From CAMCXE01 sp036520615 (GTDB lineage: Bacteria > Pseudomonadota > Gammaproteobacteria > Pseudomonadales > Cellvibrionaceae), in the NCBI GenBank assembly GCA_036520615.1, contig DATDJI010000092.1, positions 1-64,000 on the forward strand: a DNA stretch of 64,000 bases, written 5' to 3'. The position numbers and the translations under genes were made by a program. Under the pieces are notes generated by a model. The model was not told the DNA's origin. It saw only the letters and a program-made list of their open reading frames with translations, and did no database searches. Of this stretch, positions 28,507 to 35,013 are shown piece after piece. The first letter of the stretch is position 1, and each line of letters begins with the position of its first letter.

Positions 28507-28522
28507 GGGCATAGGCGTTGCT
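28507..28522 (+). promoter_or_regulatory. Candidate sigma-54 promoter for the transporter-kinase unit
   Basis: The segment reads GGGCATAGGCGTTGCT, with the invariant -24 GG (28508-28509) and -12 GC (28520-28521) separated by exactly 10 nt, and CA after GG and TT before GC as in the consensus TGGCAC-N5-TTGC. The start of transcription would fall near 28533, about 45 nt before the ATG of the FNT gene. Match and position are good, but single short matches can arise by chance. Confidence 0.45.
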
Positions 28523-28578
28523 ATGACCCAATTGAAACTTATTTACATCCTCTATTACATTTAGCAACGAGAATTACT

Positions 28579-29388
28579 ATGTCTTATTTAGTCCCTTCAG
28601 AATTTGTCACCAAAATGGTAGATTCGGGCGAATCTAAAATCTTTATGTCGGCTCGAGATACGTTAATTCGTGCCTATATGGCAGGTGCCATATTGGCTTT
28701 ATCGGCAGTGTTTGCAATTACCATATTCGTGCAAACCGGCATCTTTCTAGTTGGCGCTATTTTGTTTCCCATCGGCTTTTGCATGCTTTACTTGATGGGT
28801 TTTGATTTATTAACGGGTGTGTTTGTATTGACTCCATTAGCCCTGCTTGATAAACGCGCTGGTGTAACTTTATCGGGTGTGCTTCGAAATTGGGGGCTGG
28901 TGTTTTTGGGGAATTTCGCTGGCGCTTTAACCGTAGCGTTTTTAATTGCTTATATTTTCACCTATGGTTTTAACGCTGATGCTGGCGCTGTCGGCACGAA
29001 GATAGCTGGCATTGGTGAATCACGCACAGTTGGTTATGCCAAATACGGCCTAGACGGCTGGCTCACTATTTTTATTCGCGGGATGTTATGTAACTGGATG
29101 GTATCTCTAGGTGTTGTCGGAGCTATGATTTCGACCACAGTAAGCGGTAAAGTAATTGCGATGTGGATGCCCATATTTCTGTTCTTTTTTATGGGATTTG
29201 AACACTCAGTGGTCAACATGTTTTTGTTTCCGTTCGGCTTAATTATGGGCGGCAACTTCTCCATCGCTGATTATTTTATCTGGAATGAAATTCCAACTGC
29301 ATTGGGTAATTTAGTAGGTGGTTTGGCCTTTACTGGCCTAACACTCTATAGCACTCACATTAGAACGGCCCCTAAGCGTAACGCTTGA
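28579..29388 (+). CDS. Formate/nitrite transporter family protein
   Basis: The 269-residue protein has six membrane helices and FNT-family signatures: YMAGAILALSAVF near the first helix, FDLLTGVFVL and GMLCNWMVSLGV in the re-entrant segments, and GFEHSVVNMFLFP. FNT channels move formate, nitrite or hydrosulfide across the inner membrane. No formate enzymes are near. The adjacent PP2C/kinase fusion and the sigma-54/NtrC-like upstream elements favour nitrite and nitrogen assimilation (NirC-like), which is inference. Confidence 0.9.
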   Translation: MSYLVPSEFVTKMVDSGESKIFMSARDTLIRAYMAGAILALSAVFAITIFVQTGIFLVGAILFPIGFCMLYLMGFDLLTGVFVLTPLALLDKRAGVTLSGVLRNWGLVFLGNFAGALTVAFLIAYIFTYGFNADAGAVGTKIAGIGESRTVGYAKYGLDGWLTIFIRGMLCNWMVSLGVVGAMISTTVSGKVIAMWMPIFLFFFMGFEHSVVNMFLFPFGLIMGGNFSIADYFIWNEIPTALGNLVGGLAFTGLTLYSTHIRTAPKRNA

Positions 29389-29400
29389 AATTAAACGCTT

Positions 29401-29460
29401 GCCTAAACCTTGAGAATTTATAAGCTGAAGGTTTAGGCCATACAATCGTAGGTACGATTG
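29401..29460. repeat. Two consecutive perfect inverted repeats between transporter and kinase genes
   Basis: GCCTAAACCTT (29401-29411) pairs perfectly with AAGGTTTAGGC (29428-29438), and five bases later CAATCGTA (29443-29450) pairs with TACGATTG (29453-29460) around a 2-base loop. Neither is followed by a T run, so they are not plain Rho-independent terminators. They could tune expression of the downstream kinase gene, stabilise the upstream message, or bind a protein. Confidence 0.55.
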
Positions 29461-29489
29461 CTCGAACGTATTATTAAGTAGATTAAATC

Positions 29490-31220
29490 ATGCCACGTGC
29501 ACTAAACCTCGCAATCGGGCAACACACTGACAAAGGCCGCAAGGAGATTAATCAGGATTTCTTCGGCGCCGTGGTACCTAAAGAACCCCACCTTAGCTTG
29601 AAAGGTATCGCTATTGCCCTTGCTGATGGTATTAGCAGCAGTAGCGTTAGCCAAATAGCCAGTGAAACGGTAATTAAAAGTTTTTTAGAAGATTATTTCT
29701 GTACATCAGAAGCCAACTCAGTTAAAAATTCAGCATTGCAAGTCATTACCGCTACCAATTCTTGGTTGTATAACCTTACTCGACAAAGCCAATATCGTTA
29801 CGATAAAGATCGAGGCTATGTTTGCACTTTAAGTGCACTGATTATTAAGTCTACTACTGCTTATATTTTCCATGTGGGCGACTCTCGGATTTACCGTTTA
29901 CGAGGCAAACAATTAGAACAATTAACGCAAGATCACCGCCATCAAGTAACAGAAACAGAAAGTTATCTTAGTCGTGCTATGGGCATAAACAAAGAGCTGG
30001 AAATTGATTACCAAGCATTCGCGATAGATAAGGGTGATATTTTTATTTTAACGACTGATGGTGTTTATGAATTCGCATCAAGCGATTTTATGACGGATTG
30101 TATTTACAAGCACCAACATGACCTCAATAAAGCCGCCAAAGAAATTATTCATGAGGCTTATACAAAAGGCAGCGGCGATAATCTAACAGTGCAAATTGTT
30201 AGGGTCGATGAATTAGCAACCCCAGATGCCAGTGAAATTTACGAACAGCTAAGTGAGTTACCCTTCCCACCTTCTCTCGACTCGCGCAATGTATTTGACG
30301 GCTATCAAATTATTCGAGAGCTGCATGCCACAAGCAGAAGCCACTTATATTTAGCATTAGACACAGACACCAATAAACAAGTAGTGCTTAAAACACCTTC
30401 CATTGATTTGCGTTCGGATCCCGCCTATTTAGAACGATTTTTAATGGAAGAGTGGATTGCACGGCGTATCAATAGCGCACATGTATTAAAACCTTGCATA
30501 CAAACACGCAAGCGAAACTATATTTATATTGTCACTGAATACATCGAAGGAAAAACTTTAAGTCAGTGGATGGTTGATAATCCGAAACCTGACATCGAAA
30601 CGGTGCGGGTTTTGATTGAACAAATTGCCAAAGGCCTGCTCGCATTTCATCGCAAGGACATGTTGCATCAGGATTTACGCCCAGAAAATATAATGATAGA
30701 CAATACAGGCACAGTAAAAATCATTGATTTTGGGTCCACTCAAGTGGCAGGTATTATGGAGATTGATAGCAATATTGAGCGGCAAAATTTATTAGGTACC
30801 GCCCAATACAGTGCGCCAGAATATTTTCTGGGTGAAAGTGGTACAAATGCATCCGACATATTTTCTCTCGGTGTTATTACCTATCAGATGCTCTGCGGAA
30901 AATTACCCTACGGCGCGAAAGTTGCGCAAGCCAAAAGTAAGGCTGCACAAAATCGCTTAATTTATTGCAGTGTGTTAGATGACGAACGCGAAATACCAGT
31001 GTGGATAGACGACGTACTTAAAAAAGCAGTTAATCCCACTCCATATAAGCGCTATCAAGAACTCTCGGAATTCACTGCTGATTTGCGCCGCCCCAATCAA
31101 ACCTTTTTAACTAAAACCCGCCCGCCTCTATTAGAGAGAAACCCCGCTTTATTTTGGAAGGGCGTATCTTTTTTTCTGCTCGCAATTCTTGTATTAATGC
31201 TATTTCAACAGTATCACTAA
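29490..31220 (+). CDS. PP2C phosphatase / Ser-Thr protein kinase fusion with C-terminal membrane anchor
   Basis: The 576-residue protein joins two opposed activities. Residues 1-245 are a PP2C phosphatase (NQDFFGAV, ALADGIS, VGDSRIYRLRG, LTTDGVYEF, SGDNLTVQIVRV). Residues of about 268-545 are a protein kinase with VVLKTPS (lysine), HQDLRPENIM (catalytic loop with the HQD variant), IDFGS, YSAPEYF and DIFSLGVITYQML; the glycine-rich loop is poor (LHATSRSHLY). A single helix (about 553-573) anchors the C-terminus. Such fusions are found near nitrate and nitrite transport genes in other gammaproteobacteria, in line with the adjacent FNT transporter. The target is unknown. Confidence 0.88.
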   Translation: MPRALNLAIGQHTDKGRKEINQDFFGAVVPKEPHLSLKGIAIALADGISSSSVSQIASETVIKSFLEDYFCTSEANSVKNSALQVITATNSWLYNLTRQSQYRYDKDRGYVCTLSALIIKSTTAYIFHVGDSRIYRLRGKQLEQLTQDHRHQVTETESYLSRAMGINKELEIDYQAFAIDKGDIFILTTDGVYEFASSDFMTDCIYKHQHDLNKAAKEIIHEAYTKGSGDNLTVQIVRVDELATPDASEIYEQLSELPFPPSLDSRNVFDGYQIIRELHATSRSHLYLALDTDTNKQVVLKTPSIDLRSDPAYLERFLMEEWIARRINSAHVLKPCIQTRKRNYIYIVTEYIEGKTLSQWMVDNPKPDIETVRVLIEQIAKGLLAFHRKDMLHQDLRPENIMIDNTGTVKIIDFGSTQVAGIMEIDSNIERQNLLGTAQYSAPEYFLGESGTNASDIFSLGVITYQMLCGKLPYGAKVAQAKSKAAQNRLIYCSVLDDEREIPVWIDDVLKKAVNPTPYKRYQELSEFTADLRRPNQTFLTKTRPPLLERNPALFWKGVSFFLLAILVLMLFQQYH

Positions 31221-31462
31221 CTTTTGCAGTCGGAAGTGTAATTTAGAAAAAACGCCCGTCTGCTGGCCGCCAACTAATACATTTCCTGGCATCAAATGTA
31301 GGTGGTTTCTCTCTAACTACAAACCGGTTCTACGACTAATATTGTGCATATATCGGCTTGGAAAGTAGGGATGCACGAAAATTAACAAGGGAAATGCGGG
31401 AAAATATTTTTTTGCGAATAAATAGAAAGCGGTTTAACCATTGGATATATTGTATTTTACTG

Positions 31463-31482
31463 GGTCGGAACGGCGGGATTTG
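31463..31482 (-). repeat. Duplicated tRNA-Pro 3' end (att-like site, distal copy)
   Basis: This copy is identical over 20 bp to 34165-34184, which covers the CC of the CCA end, the acceptor strand and part of the T arm of tRNA-Pro. Similarity continues weakly into the T stem and anticodon-arm region (31483-31510) but with many changes and no cloverleaf, so it is a remnant and not a second tRNA. Confidence 0.75.
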
Positions 31483-31714
31483 GACCTAAGCATCCTACAC
31501 GCTCAGCGCAGTTTAGGAAATCACGCACCTAATTGCCTCCAAAGGAATTTGGTATTTTTTAACAACCGAAAAACGGAATAAACGAAAAAATAAGAATTAT
31601 AATCTGTTGAAATTATTAACTTCAATTCGGGGAATTTTTTTACAAACTTCTTTACGCTATGCTTGGCTTTTGAAAGGTCGCAAGAAATGTTCCGGCAGCA
31701 ACCTGCAACCATAT

Positions 31715-32020
31715 TTACCTTTCAAGAGGCGGAACATAGCCAATATTTTTTAGGGTTTTCACTCCGCCCTTGGAAAGGCCGATTTTATTCAACTCCGTTT
31801 CTTCGGAGCAGGTATAGACTTCCTCGTTTGAACAATACAGCCTATATGCAACGACCTCAGTCCCGTTTGTATCGGGCTCGCATCGGTACATCTGACCGTC
31901 TTCGCCTCGCGTTGCATATACGGGGTAGGCTCTCCGAATAGTACTCGCTTCCACGTACATTGAAATTTCACTTCCTTTGTAAGTTACATCGATACCGATA
32001 ACGCGAATGGGTTTTAGCAT
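31715..32020 (-). CDS. Hypothetical protein in the tRNA-Pro island
   Basis: The 101-residue protein is unrecognised. It starts with a strand-helix pattern (PIRVIGIDVTYKGSEISMYVEAS), has three Cys, and a C-terminal helix-hairpin-like segment (LSKGGVKTLKNIGYVPP). It looks coding: amino acid composition is normal and the frame is open throughout, with a weak AAGAG site upstream of the ATG. A start-less open frame ends 12 bp upstream on the same strand, so two small genes may have been adjacent. A phage-derived small protein is possible but unproven. Confidence 0.4.
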   Translation of the reverse strand: MLKPIRVIGIDVTYKGSEISMYVEASTIRRAYPVYATRGEDGQMYRCEPDTNGTEVVAYRLYCSNEEVYTCSEETELNKIGLSKGGVKTLKNIGYVPPLER

Positions 32021-32031
32021 AGTTGTTTCTC

Positions 32032-32172
32032 TTAAGCTTCATTGGTTGTGAAGTAAACGTTCAACAATCCTTCGTCTCGTTTTTTAGTTGCGGTCTTTAC
32101 TGTATAGGATTGTATTTCCCTTCGTACTGAAATTGTTATTTTGGTCGAGTCTCGATTAATAGATTGTGAGCT
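32032..32172 (-). pseudogene. Start-less open frame, possible gene fragment
   Basis: The minus strand is open for 46 codons and ends at a TAA at 32032-32034, 11 bp before the next gene's ATG. The product reads like real protein (KITISVRREIQSYTVKTATK, then GLLNVYFTTNEA) but there is no ATG, GTG or TTG in its first 35 codons; upstream is a stop. It may be the 3' end of a truncated gene of the island. Too short for certainty. Confidence 0.25.
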
Positions 32173-32567
32173 TTAACCGGGCTGCCCTTTTTTGGCGGTA
32201 TGTTGCCTGCCAGTATGCACTCGCCTTGATTATGAGACGTTGAGCTGAAGGAATTAAACTTGTGGGAAATTCCAGACTTTGCGCGCTTCATTCGCAAAGA
32301 ATATAGACGCGGCAAGTAAGCATTTTGACAAGCGACGCTCCATATTAACTCAGAAGGATAGGCAAAAGTCAGTCATTAACTATCCATGTATCGAGTCAGG
32401 TCAAGCTTACAAAATTACGAGGCGATGCCTCACAGGTATCGGGTATTTGTTGCGCGGGGCTTATATCAGATAACACGTCTATGTATATTCACCACCGGGG
32501 GAAGCATGGCCCATAGCCTGCTCTCGTCGCTCCGTAACAAATAACTCATCTGAACCCCGGAGGCATT

Positions 32568-32648
32568 ATGAGCAGCAATGTTATTAATAGATCTTGTTTG
32601 GCAATCATGGCGCCTGAATATGCATCGGTCCATTGGCCGGCCAATTAA
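32568..32648 (+). CDS. Possible 26-residue small ORF with strong ribosome-binding site
   Basis: An ATG preceded by CGGAGG at 5-nt spacing opens a 26-codon frame (MSSNVINRSCLAIM, then PEYASVHWPAN). Its last codons lie in the palindrome at 32632-32645. The ribosome-binding site is better than those of the larger ORFs around it, but nothing else supports translation. Confidence 0.2.
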   Translation: MSSNVINRSCLAIMAPEYASVHWPAN

Positions 32649-32694
32649 ATTGCATGTTTTTGTCGAACTGGGGAGTCGTGAGGGATTGGCCAAT
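32632..32694. repeat. Two related palindromes 53 bp apart
   Basis: ATTGGCCGGCCAAT (32632-32645) is a perfect 14-bp palindrome and ATTGGCCAAT (32685-32694) is the same sequence lacking the central GGCC. Both are followed by TA. They could be paired operator sites or remnants of element ends. Confidence 0.4.
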
Positions 32695-33137
32695 TAGAAC
32701 CCCTCCTAGATGTCTTGGCATTCGCTATCTTCATCAATCCAATGCTTCCAATCCCTCGGCTGTAAAGGATTGAAAACATCTCTTCTTGAAATTACCGGTA
32801 CTTCTGTGGGCGGTTTTGCGTGGGCGTTGAAAATGAAAATCATGAGAAATGTCAGGAAACTTGTTGTCGGGTTTTACACTGAAAATCCTTGGTTAATAAT
32901 TCTATTGGCACTTACATTTGACCGCTTTACCTATCAAGTGGCAGTTATTTAGCTCCTGCCGCATGCAGTTGTTCGCTGGCGCACTGATACTGTAGGCGGA
33001 TCCCTGTATTACACATCCCTCCCTTATATTTTCTCGAATATGGGTTTCCAAGTTCATTGCTGATATGAACCCTTTTGTTGAAGCTTTATTTTACGGATGC
33101 TGGACGGTAGATGCGCGCATATCCGATAGGAACACCG

Positions 33138-33392
33138 ATGCCAGAAATTAAAATTACACCTATTTCAACTGTTACCAGCGGCGGCCATAATGCCACGCTT
33201 ACCGGGGTATGCCGCGAGGGAGGAATTGGCTTTGTTATGGGGAGAATTGAAAATGAAGACGCCGATTTTCTATGGAATTGTGACGGAGTAGTCCGGGCAG
33301 CGCCTGCTGATATTAATCTACGAAAATCCGCTGAGCCTGAAATTGAGAGATTGTTGGATGCTGTACACCGTTTCACTTCATATCTTTTATAG
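33138..33392 (+). CDS. Hypothetical protein in the tRNA-Pro island
   Basis: From ATG 33138, with an AGGA site 8 nt upstream, the frame encodes 84 residues. It starts in a beta-rich way (PEIKITPISTVTSGGHNATLTG) and ends in an amphipathic helix (EPEIERLLDAVHRF). I do not recognise a family. A longer start at 33111 is possible. The overlapping minus-strand frame is a shadow. Confidence 0.4.
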   Translation: MPEIKITPISTVTSGGHNATLTGVCREGGIGFVMGRIENEDADFLWNCDGVVRAAPADINLRKSAEPEIERLLDAVHRFTSYLL

Positions 33393-33533
33393 ATTGCAAA
33401 AAAGGGTTGGTGTTGTGTCCTCTAGGGTCAATCTGGTCTAAGAAAAAATAACGGATTCAGTAAGGCGTCATATAAAGGGAGTAGGATGGGTTCACAACCG
33501 CGGCTTCCGGCATGCGGATAGAGCACCTTAGCA

Positions 33534-33833
33534 ATGACCCCAAAAGAACTTTTCAAAGTTGCATCCTTGTCGGGCTACGTGCGAATTGCACCAGGCCTAT
33601 GCCTCTCAAGCCAGAAATCACTTCAAGAGGAGCAAAAAATCTGGGGTCATGACGACCCGAACAAATTGCTTGATCTAAATTCTCACCCATTTTGGATTTA
33701 TACCGACGACCACAAAACCCTTTTAGGTATTCGTGATGAACATGACTTGAAGCGGTTTTTAAACATAGATCAAGAAAAATCATTTGAAATTAAGCCCCCC
33801 GTTCTGTCTTCTTCATATTCGCTGCTTTACTAA
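33534..33833 (+). CDS. Hypothetical protein in the tRNA-Pro island
   Basis: The 99-residue protein is not recognised. It has normal composition, with aromatic and charged segments (HPFWIYTDDHKTLLGIRDEHDLKRFLNI) that look like a folded domain; no signal or membrane segment. The ribosome-binding site is poor. A strong hairpin follows its stop codon by 17 bp. A shadow frame lies on the other strand. Confidence 0.4.
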   Translation: MTPKELFKVASLSGYVRIAPGLCLSSQKSLQEEQKIWGHDDPNKLLDLNSHPFWIYTDDHKTLLGIRDEHDLKRFLNIDQEKSFEIKPPVLSSSYSLLY

Positions 33834-33850
33834 CAATTAATAACGTTGTT

Positions 33851-33888
33851 CAAGACGGACGGAGAAAAATTCTATCCGTCCCGTCTTG
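33851..33888. terminator. Strong hairpin downstream of the island ORF
   Basis: CAAGACGGACGG (33851-33862) pairs with CCGTCCCGTCTTG (33876-33888) with one bulged C, and the loop can pair further (AGAA/TTCT). No T run follows in either direction, so Rho-independent termination is uncertain. The hairpin includes the stop codon of the minus-strand fragment at 33872. Confidence 0.4.
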
Positions 33889-34045
33889 CCACTAATTCAA
33901 CTGCCACAGGTTCATCATCGCGCAGCTCAATACGAAGCGATTCTGCCCCGCCCGACTCGTAGTCAGGTTTTCTTAAAAGCTTGTGTGGGAACTTTCCTAG
34001 GCTTGACGTTTGACCGGCTAGTAGAGATAGTTTTCTTAGAGGGAA
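33872..34045 (-). pseudogene. C-terminal gene fragment beside tRNA-Pro
   Basis: The minus strand is open for 57 codons with no usable start codon and an in-frame stop immediately upstream. The product reads as authentic protein: SLLAGQTSSLGKFPHKLL, then ESLRIELRDDEPVAVELVA. Its missing N-terminal part would lie toward the tRNA. The place directly beside the tRNA 3' end is where an integrase gene usually sits, but the residues do not show a tyrosine-recombinase active site, so identity is unknown. Confidence 0.4.
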
Positions 34046-34163
34046 TTAGCTTATACGTTTGAGACACGCGCCGTAATGTTTGATCGCTCAAATGATTCGG
34101 GAAAAGATATTTTGGTGATGCGAGGGTGTGAGGCGTAAGGCTTTGAAAACATTAGATTTTATT

Positions 34164-34240
34164 TGGTCGGAACGGCGGGATTTGAACCCACGACCCCTAC
34201 ACCCCCAGTGTAGTGCGCTACCAGACTGCGCTACGCTCCG
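34164..34240 (-). tRNA. tRNA-Pro (anticodon GGG)
   Basis: The minus strand folds as a full cloverleaf with encoded CCA: acceptor CGGAGCG pairs with CGTTCCG (one G-U), D arm GCGC...GCGC, anticodon stem CTACA/TGTAG with loop CTGGGGG (anticodon GGG at 34204-34206), T arm GTGGG-TTCAAAT-CCCGC, discriminator A. GGG decodes CCC and CCU proline codons. It lies downstream of the pheT-ihfA-merR cluster, a common location in gammaproteobacteria, and forms one boundary of the island on its left. Confidence 0.97.
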
Positions 34241-34342
34241 AAAATCTGTACTTGCTAACTCATTGTTTTTTAAAACATTTGGCGAGATAGCTTGCCACAA
34301 GAGGCGCACATAATACCTAAAACTAAGTTATATGCAAGGTTT

Positions 34343-34723
34343 TTAAACTGCTTGACTCAAATTTGCCGCTTGGCGTAACTCGGACAAAAGTTGTTCTAAT
34401 TCCGCAACGATCTCCTGGACTAATTCACCGACTTCTGGAGCTTCCTTTGGGCTTGCATCAAATAATAATTGTTGCCTGGCTCCGCTCACAGTAAACCCCC
34501 TGTCATAAAGTAGCCCGCGAATAGTGCGGATAGCCTCCAAATCTTTACGCTGATAATAACGGCGGTTACCGCGGCGCTTTACCGGTTTAATTTGCGGAAA
34601 TTCTAATTCCCAATAGCGCAAAACATGCGGTTTAACGGCGCAGAGCTCACTTGCCTCCCCGATACTAAAATAACGTTTACCGGGAATAGCGGGCAGCTCT
34701 TGATTATGACTCGGTTCCAGCAT
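34343..34723 (-). CDS. MerR-family transcriptional regulator
   Basis: The 126-residue protein has a MerR-type winged helix at about residues 15-85 (KRYFSIGEASELCAVKPHVLRYWELEFPQI, then RRYYQRKDLEAIRTIRGLLYDRGFTVSGARQQL) and a short Glu/Leu-rich helix as dimer interface. There are no metal-binding cysteines in a C-terminal loop, so it is not a metal sensor of the classic kind. The gene overlaps ihfA by 20 nt, and a MerR gene in this position is conserved in many gammaproteobacteria; its targets are unknown. Confidence 0.9.
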   Translation of the reverse strand: MLEPSHNQELPAIPGKRYFSIGEASELCAVKPHVLRYWELEFPQIKPVKRRGNRRYYQRKDLEAIRTIRGLLYDRGFTVSGARQQLLFDASPKEAPEVGELVQEIVAELEQLLSELRQAANLSQAV

Positions 34724-35009
34724 ATGCCTCTACCCGTTCACGCAGCTTTTGTCCAGGTTTGAATGTCACTACTCTGCGAGCGGTGATAGGAATCTCTTCA
34801 CCTGTTTTAGGGTTGCGACCTGGACGTTGGCGTTTATCGCGTAAATCAAAATTGCCAAAACCAGAGAGCTTTACACTCTCGTTGCCCTCTAAAGCTGCGC
34901 GCACGGTATCAAAAAACGCGTCGACTAAATCCTTAGCCTCGCGCTTATTAAATCCCAATTCTTCGTACAAGCGCTCAGCTAAATCAGCTTTGGTTAGAGA
35001 TTCGGACAT
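34704..35009 (-). CDS. ihfA: Integration host factor subunit alpha
   Basis: The 101-residue HU/IHF-family protein has the DNA-bending arm GRNPKTGEEIPITARRVVTFKPGQKLRERVE, with the Pro that intercalates between base pairs, and the N-terminal helices (LTKADLAERLYEELGFNKREAKDLVDAFF) typical of IhfA rather than HU. It pairs with IhfB. It lies 4 bp after pheT as in E. coli. Confidence 0.96.
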   Translation of the reverse strand: MSESLTKADLAERLYEELGFNKREAKDLVDAFFDTVRAALEGNESVKLSGFGNFDLRDKRQRPGRNPKTGEEIPITARRVVTFKPGQKLRERVEAYAGTES

Positions 35010-35013
35010 AGAC

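Larger units (their letters stand above)
27928..28578. other. Long intergenic region upstream of the FNT transporter
   Basis: This 651-bp stretch holds no supported gene on either strand. It carries a sigma-54-like promoter at 28507-28522 and palindromic TGGTGCAC elements at 28305-28378, listed separately. The left part, after the histidine kinase gene, shows no clear terminator. Confidence 0.5.
32173..33137. other. Island interior with no confident gene
   Basis: This stretch of about 960 bp carries only short open frames. An 80-codon plus-strand frame (32710-32952) ends in a hydrophobic segment (NPWLIILLALTF) but has no good ribosome-binding site. A short frame around 32263-32320 reads WEIPDFARFIRKEY and looks like a gene fragment. 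A 26-codon ORF and two related palindromes are listed separately. I see no sign of transposase or integrase. Confidence 0.4.
31463..34184. mobile_element. Decayed insertion next to tRNA-Pro, flanked by 20-bp direct repeats
   Basis: A 20-bp sequence from the 3' end of tRNA-Pro (34165-34184) recurs exactly at 31463-31482, followed there by more degenerate tRNA-like bases. Elements using tyrosine integrases commonly insert at tRNA 3' ends and leave such a duplication, and the 2.7 kb lies on the 3' side of the tRNA as expected. Inside there are only short unknown ORFs and start-less fragments, on both strands. No integrase, transposase or replication gene is recognisable, so this would be a degraded element or one reduced to cargo. 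Confidence 0.6.

Noticed and set aside
31463..31510. Second tRNA-Pro gene
   Set aside because: Only the 3' end matches; D arm and anticodon arm are not formed, so it is an attachment-site remnant.
33086..33376. 96-codon minus-strand frame in the island
   Set aside because: It is antisense to the plus-strand ORF at 33138, which has a ribosome-binding site and a more normal composition.
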